This document shows, piece by piece, positions 9,247-18,004 of a stretch of DNA of 35,931 bases. The stretch's first letter is position 1; each line of letters begins with the position of its first letter. The notes under the pieces were generated by a model. It saw only the letters and a list, made by a program, of their open reading frames with translations. It did no database searches and had not been told where the DNA came from. Origin of the DNA: Symbiobacterium thermophilum (GTDB taxonomy: Bacteria > Bacillota > Sulfobacillia > UBA995); the NCBI GenBank assembly GCA_020725145.1, contig DYFO01000022.1:1-35931 (forward strand), given 5' to 3'. The translations under genes were made by a program, and so were the position numbers.

Positions 9247-10059
9247 ATGGATGCGGGCTCCATCCTCGGCATCGTGGCCGGAATCGCTCTCTTGTCGTAT
9301 GCGATCGGCGCCGACGGTGGACTCGGTGCCTTCTGGAACCTGCCCGCGGTGATGATCACGCTGGGCGGCACCATCGCGGCCACGCTTATCAACTACCGTC
9401 TCGGCCAGGTACTGGGCAGCTTCGCGGTCGTCAAGAACGTGTTCTTCAGCCGCCGGATGAGTGCCCCCGAGGTCATCAGTCTGATGGTCGACTACGCCAC
9501 CCGGGCGCGGCGGGAGGGCCTGCTCGCCCTGGACCGCGAGCTGGCAGAAGTCCCCGACCCCTTCCTGGCGCGCGGGCTGCAGCTGGTGGTGGACGGCACC
9601 GACTCCGAGCTGACGCGGGCCATCCTGGAGACCGACCTTTACTCGCTGGAACAACGCCACCGCGCCGGCCAGAGCATCTTCGACACCATGGGCAGCCTGG
9701 CTCCTTCCTTCGGCCTGGTCGGCACCTTGATCGGCCTGATCAAGATGCTACGCACGCTGCACGACCCCTCGAGCATCGGGCCGGGCATGTCGGTGGCCTT
9801 GCTGACCACCTTCTACGGGACGCTGTTCGCCTTCCTGATCTGCATTCCCCTCGCGGGCAAACTGCGGGTTTGCCATGAGGAGGAATGGCACGTCAAGCAG
9901 ATCATGATCGAGGGGCTGCTTGCCATTCAGGCCGGCCACAACCCCCGGCTGGTGGAGCAAAAGCTCCGCGCCTACCTGTCGCCGAGGGTGCAGCGGGCCA
10001 TGGACCGGCGGGCGGCGGCCGAACAGCAGACGGTCGTTGAGGAGGCCGAGGTGGGATGA
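9247..10059 (+). CDS. motA: Flagellar stator protein MotA
   Basis: GSLAPSFGLVGTLIGLIKMLRTLHDPSSIGPGMSVALLTTFYGTLFA. Confidence 0.95.
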   Translation: MDAGSILGIVAGIALLSYAIGADGGLGAFWNLPAVMITLGGTIAATLINYRLGQVLGSFAVVKNVFFSRRMSAPEVISLMVDYATRARREGLLALDRELAEVPDPFLARGLQLVVDGTDSELTRAILETDLYSLEQRHRAGQSIFDTMGSLAPSFGLVGTLIGLIKMLRTLHDPSSIGPGMSVALLTTFYGTLFAFLICIPLAGKLRVCHEEEWHVKQIMIEGLLAIQAGHNPRLVEQKLRAYLSPRVQRAMDRRAAAEQQTVVEEAEVG

Positions 10060-10805
10060 GGAGGAGGCGTGAGGGCAACTCCGGCCCGCAGGGCGCACCG
10101 TTCTGGATGTCCAGCTACGGGGACCTGGTCACCCAGATCCTGATCTTCTTCGTCCTGCTCTACAGCATCTCGGTACTGGACGTCCAGCGGTTCGCCTCGG
10201 CGTTGTCATCCATCCAGCAGTCACTTGGCCTTCCACCGGGTATCATCGAAGAACCTCCCCCGCGGTTCGACCCCGGTCCGGGCGAACAGGAGGTCAACCT
10301 CGACGAGCTTGTGATGGAACGCGACCTGGCGCAACTTCTCGAAGTATACCGGTTGCTGCAGCAGGAACTCGGGCACAGCCATCAGGTGGACCTTGTGCTG
10401 CAGGACCGTGGCATCGTGATCCGCTTCTCCGACCACGTCTTCTTCGACACCGGTCGCGCCGACCTGCGGCCCGATGCTTGCCGGGCCCTTGATGAGCTCA
10501 GCGGGGTTCTCCTGACCATACCCAACGACGTCCGGGTGGAAGGACATACCGACTCCCGCCCCATCAGCACGCTCGTTTACCCTTCCAACTGGGAGCTTTC
10601 CACCGCACGGGCCACCGCGGTGGTCCGTTACCTGGTCGAGGACAAAGGCATGGACCCCTTCCGGCTCTCGGCGGCGGGCTACGGGGAGTACCGGCCGGTA
10701 GCCGACAACACCACCGCCGAAGGCATGGCCCGCAACCGGCGGGTCGACGTGGTGGTGCTCCGATTGGGTCTGAGCGCGGCGGAACCCCGGCCAACAACGG
10801 AGTGA
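10056..10805 (+). CDS. motB: Flagellar stator protein MotB (OmpA-like)
   Basis: WMSSYGDLVTQILIFFVLLYSIS TM/plug region; OmpA motif EGHTDSRPIS...NWELSTARATAVVRYLV...NRRVDVVV. Confidence 0.95.
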   Translation: MRRRREGNSGPQGAPFWMSSYGDLVTQILIFFVLLYSISVLDVQRFASALSSIQQSLGLPPGIIEEPPPRFDPGPGEQEVNLDELVMERDLAQLLEVYRLLQQELGHSHQVDLVLQDRGIVIRFSDHVFFDTGRADLRPDACRALDELSGVLLTIPNDVRVEGHTDSRPISTLVYPSNWELSTARATAVVRYLVEDKGMDPFRLSAAGYGEYRPVADNTTAEGMARNRRVDVVVLRLGLSAAEPRPTTE

Positions 10806-10807
10806 GG

Positions 10808-11752
10808 ATGATGAACCAGCAAACGCCGACCCGGACGTTCGACTTCCGCCGGCCCGACAAGTTCTCCAAGGAGCAACTGCGGACGCTGGCCGTGCTCCAC
10901 GAACACGTGGCCCGTCGCTGGACCTCCCACTGGCTGGCCGTGTTCCGTCTTCCTTCCCAGGTCACCGTAAACCGCGTGGAGCAGGCGACCTACGACGAGT
11001 TCGTCCGGCGCGAGGGAGAGGCCGGCGTGTTGGGGGTTTTGGCCCTGCCGCCCCTGCGCGGAGAGGCCATCCTGGCGATGGACGGCCGCCTGGCCTTGTC
11101 CTTCATCGACCGCCTGTTCGGAGGGCCGGGCCAGGGGACGACACCCGCGCGCACGCTCACCGACGTGGAGCGGGCGGCGCTTGCGCACGTGTTGCAGGAT
11201 CTCGTGGACGTGCTGGCCGAGGGCTGGAGCGGCTTGCTGGAGGTACAGCCCCGCGTGCTTCGGGTTGAGGACAACCCCCTGTTCGTGCAGACGCTGGCGG
11301 GCAGCGAAGCGGCGGCGGTGGTAAGCTTCCACGCCACCCTGGGCACCGAGGAAGGCTGGGTCGCGCTCTTTTTGCCCTACTTCATGCTGGAGCCGTTGCT
11401 GCCGCGGCTGAACACGCAGGCCTGGGCAGGTCGCTACCGGCACGCCGGCGAGGAGCCCGAGGAGCACGTGCACGAGCGCCTGCTGCAGGCGCCCGTCACC
11501 CTGTCGGTGGTGCTGGGTAAGGTGAAGCTGCCGCTACGCAAGGTGCTGGCACTGGAGCCCGGGGAGATCCTGCACCTTGACACGGGAGTGGACGATCTCT
11601 TGCCGCTGGTGGTAGAGGGCAAGCCACTGTTCATGGGGCGGGCAGGGCGGTACGGGCAACGCCTGGCCTTCCGTATCGAGGGCCAGCCCCAACGGGAGGA
11701 ACCGGAAGATGACGGACAAGACGAATCGTACTCAGACCCGGTCGGCGGCTGA
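10808..11752 (+). CDS. fliM: Flagellar motor switch protein FliM, N-terminally short
   Basis: FDFRRPDKFSKEQLRTLAVLHEHVARRWTSHW; middle and SpoA domains; GTG alternative at 10802. Confidence 0.92.
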   Translation: MMNQQTPTRTFDFRRPDKFSKEQLRTLAVLHEHVARRWTSHWLAVFRLPSQVTVNRVEQATYDEFVRREGEAGVLGVLALPPLRGEAILAMDGRLALSFIDRLFGGPGQGTTPARTLTDVERAALAHVLQDLVDVLAEGWSGLLEVQPRVLRVEDNPLFVQTLAGSEAAAVVSFHATLGTEEGWVALFLPYFMLEPLLPRLNTQAWAGRYRHAGEEPEEHVHERLLQAPVTLSVVLGKVKLPLRKVLALEPGEILHLDTGVDDLLPLVVEGKPLFMGRAGRYGQRLAFRIEGQPQREEPEDDGQDESYSDPVGG

Positions 11753-12038
11753 ACGACCGGACCGCGACGAGCCCGGCCTGGACGTCCTCCTGGACGTGCC
11801 GCTGGAGATCACGGTGGAGCTGGGGCGCACGCGCCGCCTGCTGGAGGATGTACTCAAGCTCTCCTCGGGATCGGTCATCCAGCTCGACCGGCTGGCGGGC
11901 GAGGCGGTCGACATCCTGATCAACGGTGAGCTGGTGGCCAAGGGAGAAGTGCTGGTCATCGACGAGCACTTCGGAGTGCGGGTCACCGAGCTGGTACAGC
12001 GGGGGGATCGCTCCCGCATCCCGGGAAGGAGGGCCTGA
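11709..12038 (+). CDS. fliN: Flagellar motor switch protein FliN (short, SpoA domain only)
   Basis: LLDVPLEITVELGRTRRLLEDVLKLSSGSVIQLDRLAGEAVDILINGELVAKGEVLVIDEHFGVRVTEL. Confidence 0.96.
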   Translation: MTDKTNRTQTRSAAERPDRDEPGLDVLLDVPLEITVELGRTRRLLEDVLKLSSGSVIQLDRLAGEAVDILINGELVAKGEVLVIDEHFGVRVTELVQRGDRSRIPGRRA

Positions 12039-12040
12039 CG

Positions 12041-12424
12041 GTGGCCGATGCAGGCGCCGGTGTGCTGCTCCAGCTAGGCACGATGGCCGGAGGCTCCCTG
12101 ATCCTGGCGCTCGGCGTGGGAGTGGGGTTGCGGCTTCTCCGGCGCGACGGACGGACCGCCGCCGGCAAGGCGCTGACGCTGGTGGGAACGCTCTCGCTGG
12201 GGCCGGGCAAGACCGTTCATCTGGTGAACGTCCTGGGCGGGCTATACCTTCTGGGCGCCGCAGAGCGGTCGCTGGTGCTGCTGGGCCGGGTGCCCGAGGA
12301 GCACGCTGCCGCCTACCTGCGGGCGGAGATGGAACGGGGTCGCGGGGCTTCCCGGCGCCGCCGTCCCGATTTTCGCGCCGAACTCTCTCGCGCTCTGGGG
12401 AAGGACGGGGACCATGCGGGCTAG
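12041..12424 (+). CDS. fliO: Flagellar biosynthetic protein FliO
   Basis: Single TM then TLSLGPGKTVHLVNVLGGLYLLGAAERSLVLLG; between fliN and fliP; GTG start. Confidence 0.85.
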   Translation: MADAGAGVLLQLGTMAGGSLILALGVGVGLRLLRRDGRTAAGKALTLVGTLSLGPGKTVHLVNVLGGLYLLGAAERSLVLLGRVPEEHAAAYLRAEMERGRGASRRRRPDFRAELSRALGKDGDHAG

Positions 12425-13169
12425 CCGAGCCGTCGTCAGGCTCGCCGCCCTGGTGGCCTTCGCCGCCGCCGGGCTGGCCCCGTTGCCAGGGCAGTCGGTG
12501 CTGAGCGACCTTGACACGCTGCTGGGCCGCGCCGGGCTGGATCACGTGTCACCGGCGCTCGAGGTGCTGCTACTGCTCACGCTGCTGGCGGTGGCACCCA
12601 CCCTGCTGGTGCTCACCACCTCGTTCACCCGCGTGATCGTGGTGCTGAGTTTCCTGCGCAGCGCCATCGCCACCCAGAACGTCCCTCCCAATCAGGTGCT
12701 GGTCGCGCTGGCCTTGTTCTTGACCTTCTTCATCATGGCTCCCGTGTTCCAGACGATCGGCCAGGAGGCGCTCACCCCCTTCCTGGCGGGCACCATCGGC
12801 GAGGTCGAGTTCTGGGAGCGCGCGGCCACCCCGGTCCGCCAGTTCATGTTGCGTCAGACACGCGAGGCCGATCTGGCGCTGTTCATGGGGATGGCCGGTA
12901 TGGCAGAGGTCGACTCCCCCGAACACATCCCGCTTTACGTGTTGGTCCCGGCCTTCGCCATCAGCGAGCTGAAAACCGCGTTCCAGATAGGCTTTCTGCT
13001 CTTTCTGCCTTTCTTGGTGCTGGACATGGTGGTCGCCAGCTCGCTCATGGCGATGGGGATGTTCATGATCCCGCCGATGATGGTGTCTTTGCCCTTCAAG
13101 CTCTTGCTCTTCGTCACGGTTGACGGCTGGCACCTGGTGGTGCAATCGCTTTTGACTAGCTTCCGCTGA
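12414..13169 (+). CDS. fliP: Flagellar biosynthetic protein FliP
   Basis: TTSFTRVIVVLSFLRSAIATQNVPPNQVLVALALFLTFFIMAPV; PAFAISELKTAFQIGFLLFLPFLVLDMVVASSLMAMGMFMIPPMMVSLPFKLLLFV. Confidence 0.97.
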   Translation: MRASRAVVRLAALVAFAAAGLAPLPGQSVLSDLDTLLGRAGLDHVSPALEVLLLLTLLAVAPTLLVLTTSFTRVIVVLSFLRSAIATQNVPPNQVLVALALFLTFFIMAPVFQTIGQEALTPFLAGTIGEVEFWERAATPVRQFMLRQTREADLALFMGMAGMAEVDSPEHIPLYVLVPAFAISELKTAFQIGFLLFLPFLVLDMVVASSLMAMGMFMIPPMMVSLPFKLLLFVTVDGWHLVVQSLLTSFR

Positions 13170-13184
13170 GAGAGGTGACGGGCA

Positions 13185-13454
13185 CTGCCCGAGGGACTGG
13201 TGTTACGGCTGGCCCAGGAAACACTGCGCACCGTGCTGCTGGTGGCCGGACCCATGCTGGCCCTGAGCCTGTTGGTAGGCCTCATCGTCAGCATCTTGCA
13301 GGCGGCCACGCAGATCCAGGAGCAGACGCTCAGCTTTGTACCAAAACTGCTGGCGGTGGGCGCCGCCCTGCTCCTGTTCGGCTCCTGGATGCTCAGGACG
13401 CTGGTGGAGTTCTGTCACGCGGTGCTCGGGTCGCTCCCGGAGGTGATCCGCTAG
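13185..13454 (+). CDS. fliQ: Flagellar biosynthetic protein FliQ
   Basis: LAQETLRTVLLVAGPMLALSLLVGLIVSILQAATQIQEQTLSFVPKL; start either CTG 13185 (GAGAGGTG upstream) or GTG 13200. Confidence 0.9.
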   Translation: MPEGLVLRLAQETLRTVLLVAGPMLALSLLVGLIVSILQAATQIQEQTLSFVPKLLAVGAALLLFGSWMLRTLVEFCHAVLGSLPEVIR

Positions 13455-13455
13455 C

Positions 13456-14226
13456 ATGGCCTGGGCCTGGCCCTACGCCGAGTTTTCGCTGCGCCTGGTG
13501 CTCGTGAGCATCAGGGTGGGGACCATCTTCGCCTTCAGTCCCTACTTCGGCGGCCCCTTCGTTCCGGGCCGCGTGCGCCTGGGCCTCGCGCTGGCGATCT
13601 CGCTGGCGATGGCTTCCGTGCATCCCGAACCGGTGCCCGACGCCGGCGAGGCGCCGGCACTGGCCCTGGCGGTGCTAGGCGAGGTGGGCACGGGAGTGCT
13701 GCTGGGCCTGGGGCTGTCGCTCGCCTTCTACTCCGCCGAGCTGGCCGGGTCGGTAGTCGACTACCAGCTGGGTCTGGGGTTTGCGGTGGTGGCCGACCCG
13801 AGCCAGCCCGCTCCCACCCCGCTGCTCGGCCGGCTGTACTACTTCGTGGCCCTGGCGGTGTTCGTGGCCCTCGCGGGCGATCGCGCCTTCCTCACCGCGT
13901 TGTGGGCCAGTTTCCGGGTGCTGCCGGCCGGTCGGGCCGTGCTCACCGACGGGGCGGTACACGTGCTGGCCGCCCGCGCCGCCGCCGCCCTTGTGCTGGG
14001 CGTCCAGTTGGCCGCCCCCGTGCTGGCCGCTCTTTGCCTTACCGACATCCTGCTGGGCATGGTCGCCCGTACCATGCCCCAGCTTAACCCGTTTTTCGTG
14101 GGCCTGCCGGTCAAGACAGGGGCCGGGTTGGTCGTGCTCATCGGCGCGCTCCCGGCGCTCGTAGCCGTGCTACGCCTGGCCTTCGGCGGCATGGCCGACT
14201 CCTTGATCGGGCTGCTTAGGCCCTGA
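13456..14226 (+). CDS. fliR: Flagellar biosynthetic protein FliR
   Basis: RVGTIFAFSPYFGGPFVPGRVRLGLALAISLAM; YSAELAGSVVDYQLGLGFAVVADP; PQLNPFFVGLPVKTGAGL. Confidence 0.95.
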   Translation: MAWAWPYAEFSLRLVLVSIRVGTIFAFSPYFGGPFVPGRVRLGLALAISLAMASVHPEPVPDAGEAPALALAVLGEVGTGVLLGLGLSLAFYSAELAGSVVDYQLGLGFAVVADPSQPAPTPLLGRLYYFVALAVFVALAGDRAFLTALWASFRVLPAGRAVLTDGAVHVLAARAAAALVLGVQLAAPVLAALCLTDILLGMVARTMPQLNPFFVGLPVKTGAGLVVLIGALPALVAVLRLAFGGMADSLIGLLRP

Positions 14227-14247
14227 CCGGCCGGAGGAGGCAGCAAC

Positions 14248-15306
14248 GTGTCAGGCGAGGACACGCAGGAGCGTAAAGAAGAGCCAACACCGCGCCGGCG
14301 CCAGGAGGCCCGGAGGCGCGGCCGGGTGCTGCGCAGCCCCGAGGTGACGGCGCTGGCGGTGCTGACGGTGGCCGGCACCGTTCTCAGGTTGACGGTGGGG
14401 GCTACCGGCGCCCGCCTTGCGCACCTGGCCTACCTCGCCTGGCACCAGCTGCCCGGGCCCGATCCCGAGCTGGGACCCTTGGGCCGGCAGGCGGCACTCG
14501 TCGTCGGCGCGGGCCTGCTGCCGCTTCTCCTGGCGGCATCGCTCACCGCCGCGGGCACCGGACTGGCGCAGACGGGCGGGATGGTGGCCCCCGCGCTGCT
14601 CGCCCCCGACCTCGGCCGGTTGAACCCACTGTCGGGTCTCGGGCGCATGCTGTCGCGTCACGGTCTTCTGGAGTTGGGCAAGAACCTGCTGAAAGTGGGG
14701 ACCGCCGTCTGGCTGGGGTGGTCGGTGGTTGCCGCCCGCCTGCCCGACCTGGCCGCCGTGGCCCGGGCCGACCCGCTCACCGCCGCCGCCCAGGTGGGAC
14801 GCTGGGGATGGAGTCTTGGGTCCCGCATGTTGCTGGTGCTAGGGGTCCTGGCAGCCGTGGACTACGCCTACCAGCGCCAGGAGCATGAAAAGTCCTTGCG
14901 CATGACCAGGAGGGAGCTACGCGAGGAGCTCAAGGATACCGAGGGCCCTCCCCAGGCCCGTGCCCGGCGCCAGGAAGCGGCACGCACCTTGCGCGGCCGC
15001 CGCATGCGGACGGCGGTGGCGGGCGCCGACGTGGTGGTGGCCAACCCCGATCATTACGCGGTGGCGCTACGGTACCGGGCAAGGATCGACCCGGCCCCCG
15101 TGGTGGTGGCCAGGGGCAAGGGCAGGCTGGCGCTGCTGATCACCGGGGTGGCGAGGCGGGTGGGAGTACCGGTGGTGCACAACCGCTGGCTGGCGCGGGC
15201 GCTTTACTACGGGGTCAGGGTGGACAGCCCCATTCCCGGACGGCTTTACCAGGCGGTGGCAGCGGTGATGGCCTACGTCTACCAGCTCAGGGGGTGGCAG
15301 GCTTGA
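14248..15306 (+). CDS. flhB: Flagellar biosynthetic protein FlhB
   Basis: EDTQERKEEPTPRRRQEARRRGRVLRSPEV; RRELREELKDTEGPPQARARRQ; NPDHYAVALRYR; C-terminal PVVHNRWLARALYYGV. Confidence 0.95.
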   Translation: MSGEDTQERKEEPTPRRRQEARRRGRVLRSPEVTALAVLTVAGTVLRLTVGATGARLAHLAYLAWHQLPGPDPELGPLGRQAALVVGAGLLPLLLAASLTAAGTGLAQTGGMVAPALLAPDLGRLNPLSGLGRMLSRHGLLELGKNLLKVGTAVWLGWSVVAARLPDLAAVARADPLTAAAQVGRWGWSLGSRMLLVLGVLAAVDYAYQRQEHEKSLRMTRRELREELKDTEGPPQARARRQEAARTLRGRRMRTAVAGADVVVANPDHYAVALRYRARIDPAPVVVARGKGRLALLITGVARRVGVPVVHNRWLARALYYGVRVDSPIPGRLYQAVAAVMAYVYQLRGWQA

Positions 15307-17318
15307 ATCGCTTCGCCGATGTGGCCTTGGCAGGCGCGGTGGCGGCGGTGGTGCTGGCCATGGTGCTGCCGCTCCCCGCCGCGCTCTTGGACCTTCTGCT
15401 CTCTTTAAACCTTTCGCTTTCGCTGGTGATCCTGTTCACCTCGATCTACACCCGTGAGCCCCTGGAGTTCTCCGCCCTTCCGTCGCTTCTGCTCATCACC
15501 ACCCTGTTCCGCCTGGCCCTCAACGTGTCGGCGACCCGCCTCATCCTGCTCCAGGGCTACGCGGGGGCGGTGATCGAGAGCTTCGGGCGGTTCGTGGTGG
15601 GCGGCAACGCGCTGGTGGGCTTCGTTGTCTTTCTGATCATCGTGATCATCCAGTTCGTGGTGATCACCCGTGGGGCCGAACGCGTGGCGGAGGTGGCCGC
15701 CCGCTTCACGCTGGACGCCATGCCGGGCAAGCAGCTGGCCATCGACGCCGACCTGAACGCCGGCATCATCGGCGAGGAAGAGGCCCGCCGCCGCCGCGGT
15801 GCCATCCAGCGCGAGGCCGACTTTTACGGGGCGATGGACGGCGCCGCCAAGTTCGTCAAGGGTGACGCGGTGGCCGGCGTGGTCATCGTGGTCATCGATC
15901 TGGTAGGGGGATTCGTAGTAGGCATGGTGCAGCGGGGCCTGACCTTCCAGCAGGCCCTGGCCACCTACTCACTGCTCACGGTGGGTGACGGCCTGGTAAC
16001 GCAGATACCGGCCTTGCTGATCTCCACCGCCACCGGTTTCGTGGTAACGCGGGCGGCCGGCGAGAGCGACCTCGGCCGGGACATCACCTCCCAGCTCGCC
16101 CGCAATCCCCGGGTGCTGGCACTGGCGGCCGCCGCGCTGGCCCTGCTGGGTCTGGTGCCCGGCTTGCCCACGCTGCCCTTCCTGGTGCTGGCGGCCGTCT
16201 CCTTCGCCCTGGCCATGGGGCTCGGACGCCCGCCGGCCGCTACCGCCCCACAACCCTCGCTACCTCCTGCCGCCCCGGAGGACGTGCTCTCGCTCATCGA
16301 CCTCGACCCCCTGGAGATCGAACTCGGCTACGGGCTGTTGCCGCTGGCCGACCCCGCACAAGGAGGAGACCTTCTGGACCGCGTCGCCCAGGTGCGACGG
16401 CAGGCGGCGATGGAGCTGGGGATCACGGTGCCTCCGATACGCATTCGCGACAACCTGGCCCTCGGCCCGCACGCCTACTGCATTCGTCTGCGGTCGGTGC
16501 CCGTGGGTCAGGGCGAGATCCCTCCCGGGCGGTGCCTGGCCATCGGTCCCGAGGGACTCGCCCCTCCCGAGGAGGGCGAGGCCACCCGGGATCCCGCCTT
16601 CGGGTTGCCGGCCTGGTGGGTGGCTCGCCCCGCCGCGGCCAGGGCGGAAGCCACGGGTTATACGGTGGTGGAGCCTTCGGCCGTGTTGGCCACCCACCTT
16701 TCGGAGGTGGTCCGGCGGCACGCTCCCGAGCTGTTCGGGCGGCAGGAGCTGCAAGGGCTGGTGGAACACCTGCGGCAGCGTTATCCGGCCCTGGTTGACG
16801 ACCTCCTGCCTCACCGTCTGTCGCTGGGCGAGGTGCTGCGCGTGCTGCAGAACCTGCTCAGGGAGGGTATCCCCTTGCGCGATCCCGTGGGCATCTTCGA
16901 GGCCTTGGCCGACGCGGCGGGCCAAAGCCGCGACCCCGAGGTCCTGACCGGCTGGGTCAGGCGTCGCCTCAAACGGCAGTTGAAGGTGCATTATGGTCTT
17001 GACCGCCCGCGCCGTGTGGTCACCGTGGATCCCGAAGCGGAGCAGCGCATCCTGGAGTGCATCGCCCCCGGGGACGACGGCCCCATTATCCGCCTGGACC
17101 CCGCCAGTCTGCGCGCCTTCCAGGCCGCCTTGCGCTCCGCGCTCTCGCGCCTGGATCCCGAGGGCAACCCTCCCTTGATCCTGTGTTCAGGCCCCGTGCG
17201 CGCCGCGGTGCGACGGCTTTCGGAGGCGGTCCTGCCCGGCGCGGCGGTGCTGGCCTACGAGGAACTGGACGCCGGGGCGAAGGTGGAAGCGGTTGGCACC
17301 GTGGGGTGGTCGGCGTGA
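15294..17318 (+). CDS. flhA: Flagellar biosynthesis export gate protein FlhA
   Basis: Multi-TM N-terminus LEFSALPSLLLITTLFRLALNVSATRLIL; AERVAEVAARFTLDAMPGKQLAIDADLNAGIIGEEEARRRR; TTG 15303 is an alternative start. Confidence 0.96.
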   Translation: MAGLNRFADVALAGAVAAVVLAMVLPLPAALLDLLLSLNLSLSLVILFTSIYTREPLEFSALPSLLLITTLFRLALNVSATRLILLQGYAGAVIESFGRFVVGGNALVGFVVFLIIVIIQFVVITRGAERVAEVAARFTLDAMPGKQLAIDADLNAGIIGEEEARRRRGAIQREADFYGAMDGAAKFVKGDAVAGVVIVVIDLVGGFVVGMVQRGLTFQQALATYSLLTVGDGLVTQIPALLISTATGFVVTRAAGESDLGRDITSQLARNPRVLALAAAALALLGLVPGLPTLPFLVLAAVSFALAMGLGRPPAATAPQPSLPPAAPEDVLSLIDLDPLEIELGYGLLPLADPAQGGDLLDRVAQVRRQAAMELGITVPPIRIRDNLALGPHAYCIRLRSVPVGQGEIPPGRCLAIGPEGLAPPEEGEATRDPAFGLPAWWVARPAAARAEATGYTVVEPSAVLATHLSEVVRRHAPELFGRQELQGLVEHLRQRYPALVDDLLPHRLSLGEVLRVLQNLLREGIPLRDPVGIFEALADAAGQSRDPEVLTGWVRRRLKRQLKVHYGLDRPRRVVTVDPEAEQRILECIAPGDDGPIIRLDPASLRAFQAALRSALSRLDPEGNPPLILCSGPVRAAVRRLSEAVLPGAAVLAYEELDAGAKVEAVGTVGWSA

Positions 17319-18004
17319 GCGGCCGTGACCTGCCGGGAGAGGAGGTCCGGGGAACACCCCGTGTGGTGAGCGGTGATCACCTCGAGTTGGTGGTGCAGGA
17401 AGCCCGCCGGGGATGGCAACGCTACCCGGCGGTGGTGCTCACCGCCGACGACGAACGCTTCTGGGTGGAACTGGCGGTCAGGACCCCGCCTTCGCCCGGG
17501 CTTCGACCCGGTCTGCCGGTGCTTTGCCGCCTGCGAAGCCAAACCGCCATCCTGGCCTGGACCTCGTTGGTGCTCGAAGCGGGTCGAGGGCGTCTGACGC
17601 TCTCGCTGCCGGCCAACCACCGAAGGCTGCAGCGGCGCCTGCATGCCCGGGTGGACACGGCGGTGCCGGTAACCTTCGTGGCGCTGCAGGATCCGGACAG
17701 CCACGAGGCAAGGGGTGTGACCGCCGACCTCGGGGGAGGAGGTCTGAGCCTGCTCACCTTCCACCCCCTGGAGCCGGGATGCCGACTGCAACTTGCGATC
17801 GGGCTCAAACCCCGCACGGTGGAGGCGGAGGGCAGGGTCGTCCGCGTGATACACCCTCCCGCGCCGGCGGAGCCCGGCTGCTACGGAATAGAGTTCACCC
17901 GGCTGGCCCAAAGCGCCCAGGACGCCATCTACCGCCACGTTTTCGCCGAACAGGCTCTCCAGCGCCGGATGGGTCTTATGCCGCGAGGAGGGAGGCGCCG
18001 ATGA
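17315..18004 (+). CDS. PilZ-domain c-di-GMP-binding protein (YcgR-like)
   Basis: YcgR-like N-terminal half, RRLHARVDTAVPV and DLGGGGLSL PilZ-type motifs; GTG start overlaps flhA stop. Confidence 0.75.
   Translation: MSGRDLPGEEVRGTPRVVSGDHLELVVQEARRGWQRYPAVVLTADDERFWVELAVRTPPSPGLRPGLPVLCRLRSQTAILAWTSLVLEAGRGRLTLSLPANHRRLQRRLHARVDTAVPVTFVALQDPDSHEARGVTADLGGGGLSLLTFHPLEPGCRLQLAIGLKPRTVEAEGRVVRVIHPPAPAEPGCYGIEFTRLAQSAQDAIYRHVFAEQALQRRMGLMPRGGRRR

Noticed and set aside
17413-18000. 196-aa N-terminal extension of the fliA frame
   Set aside because: Out-of-frame readthrough of the PilZ gene; fliA has a sensible ATG at 18001 where sigma-factor homology begins
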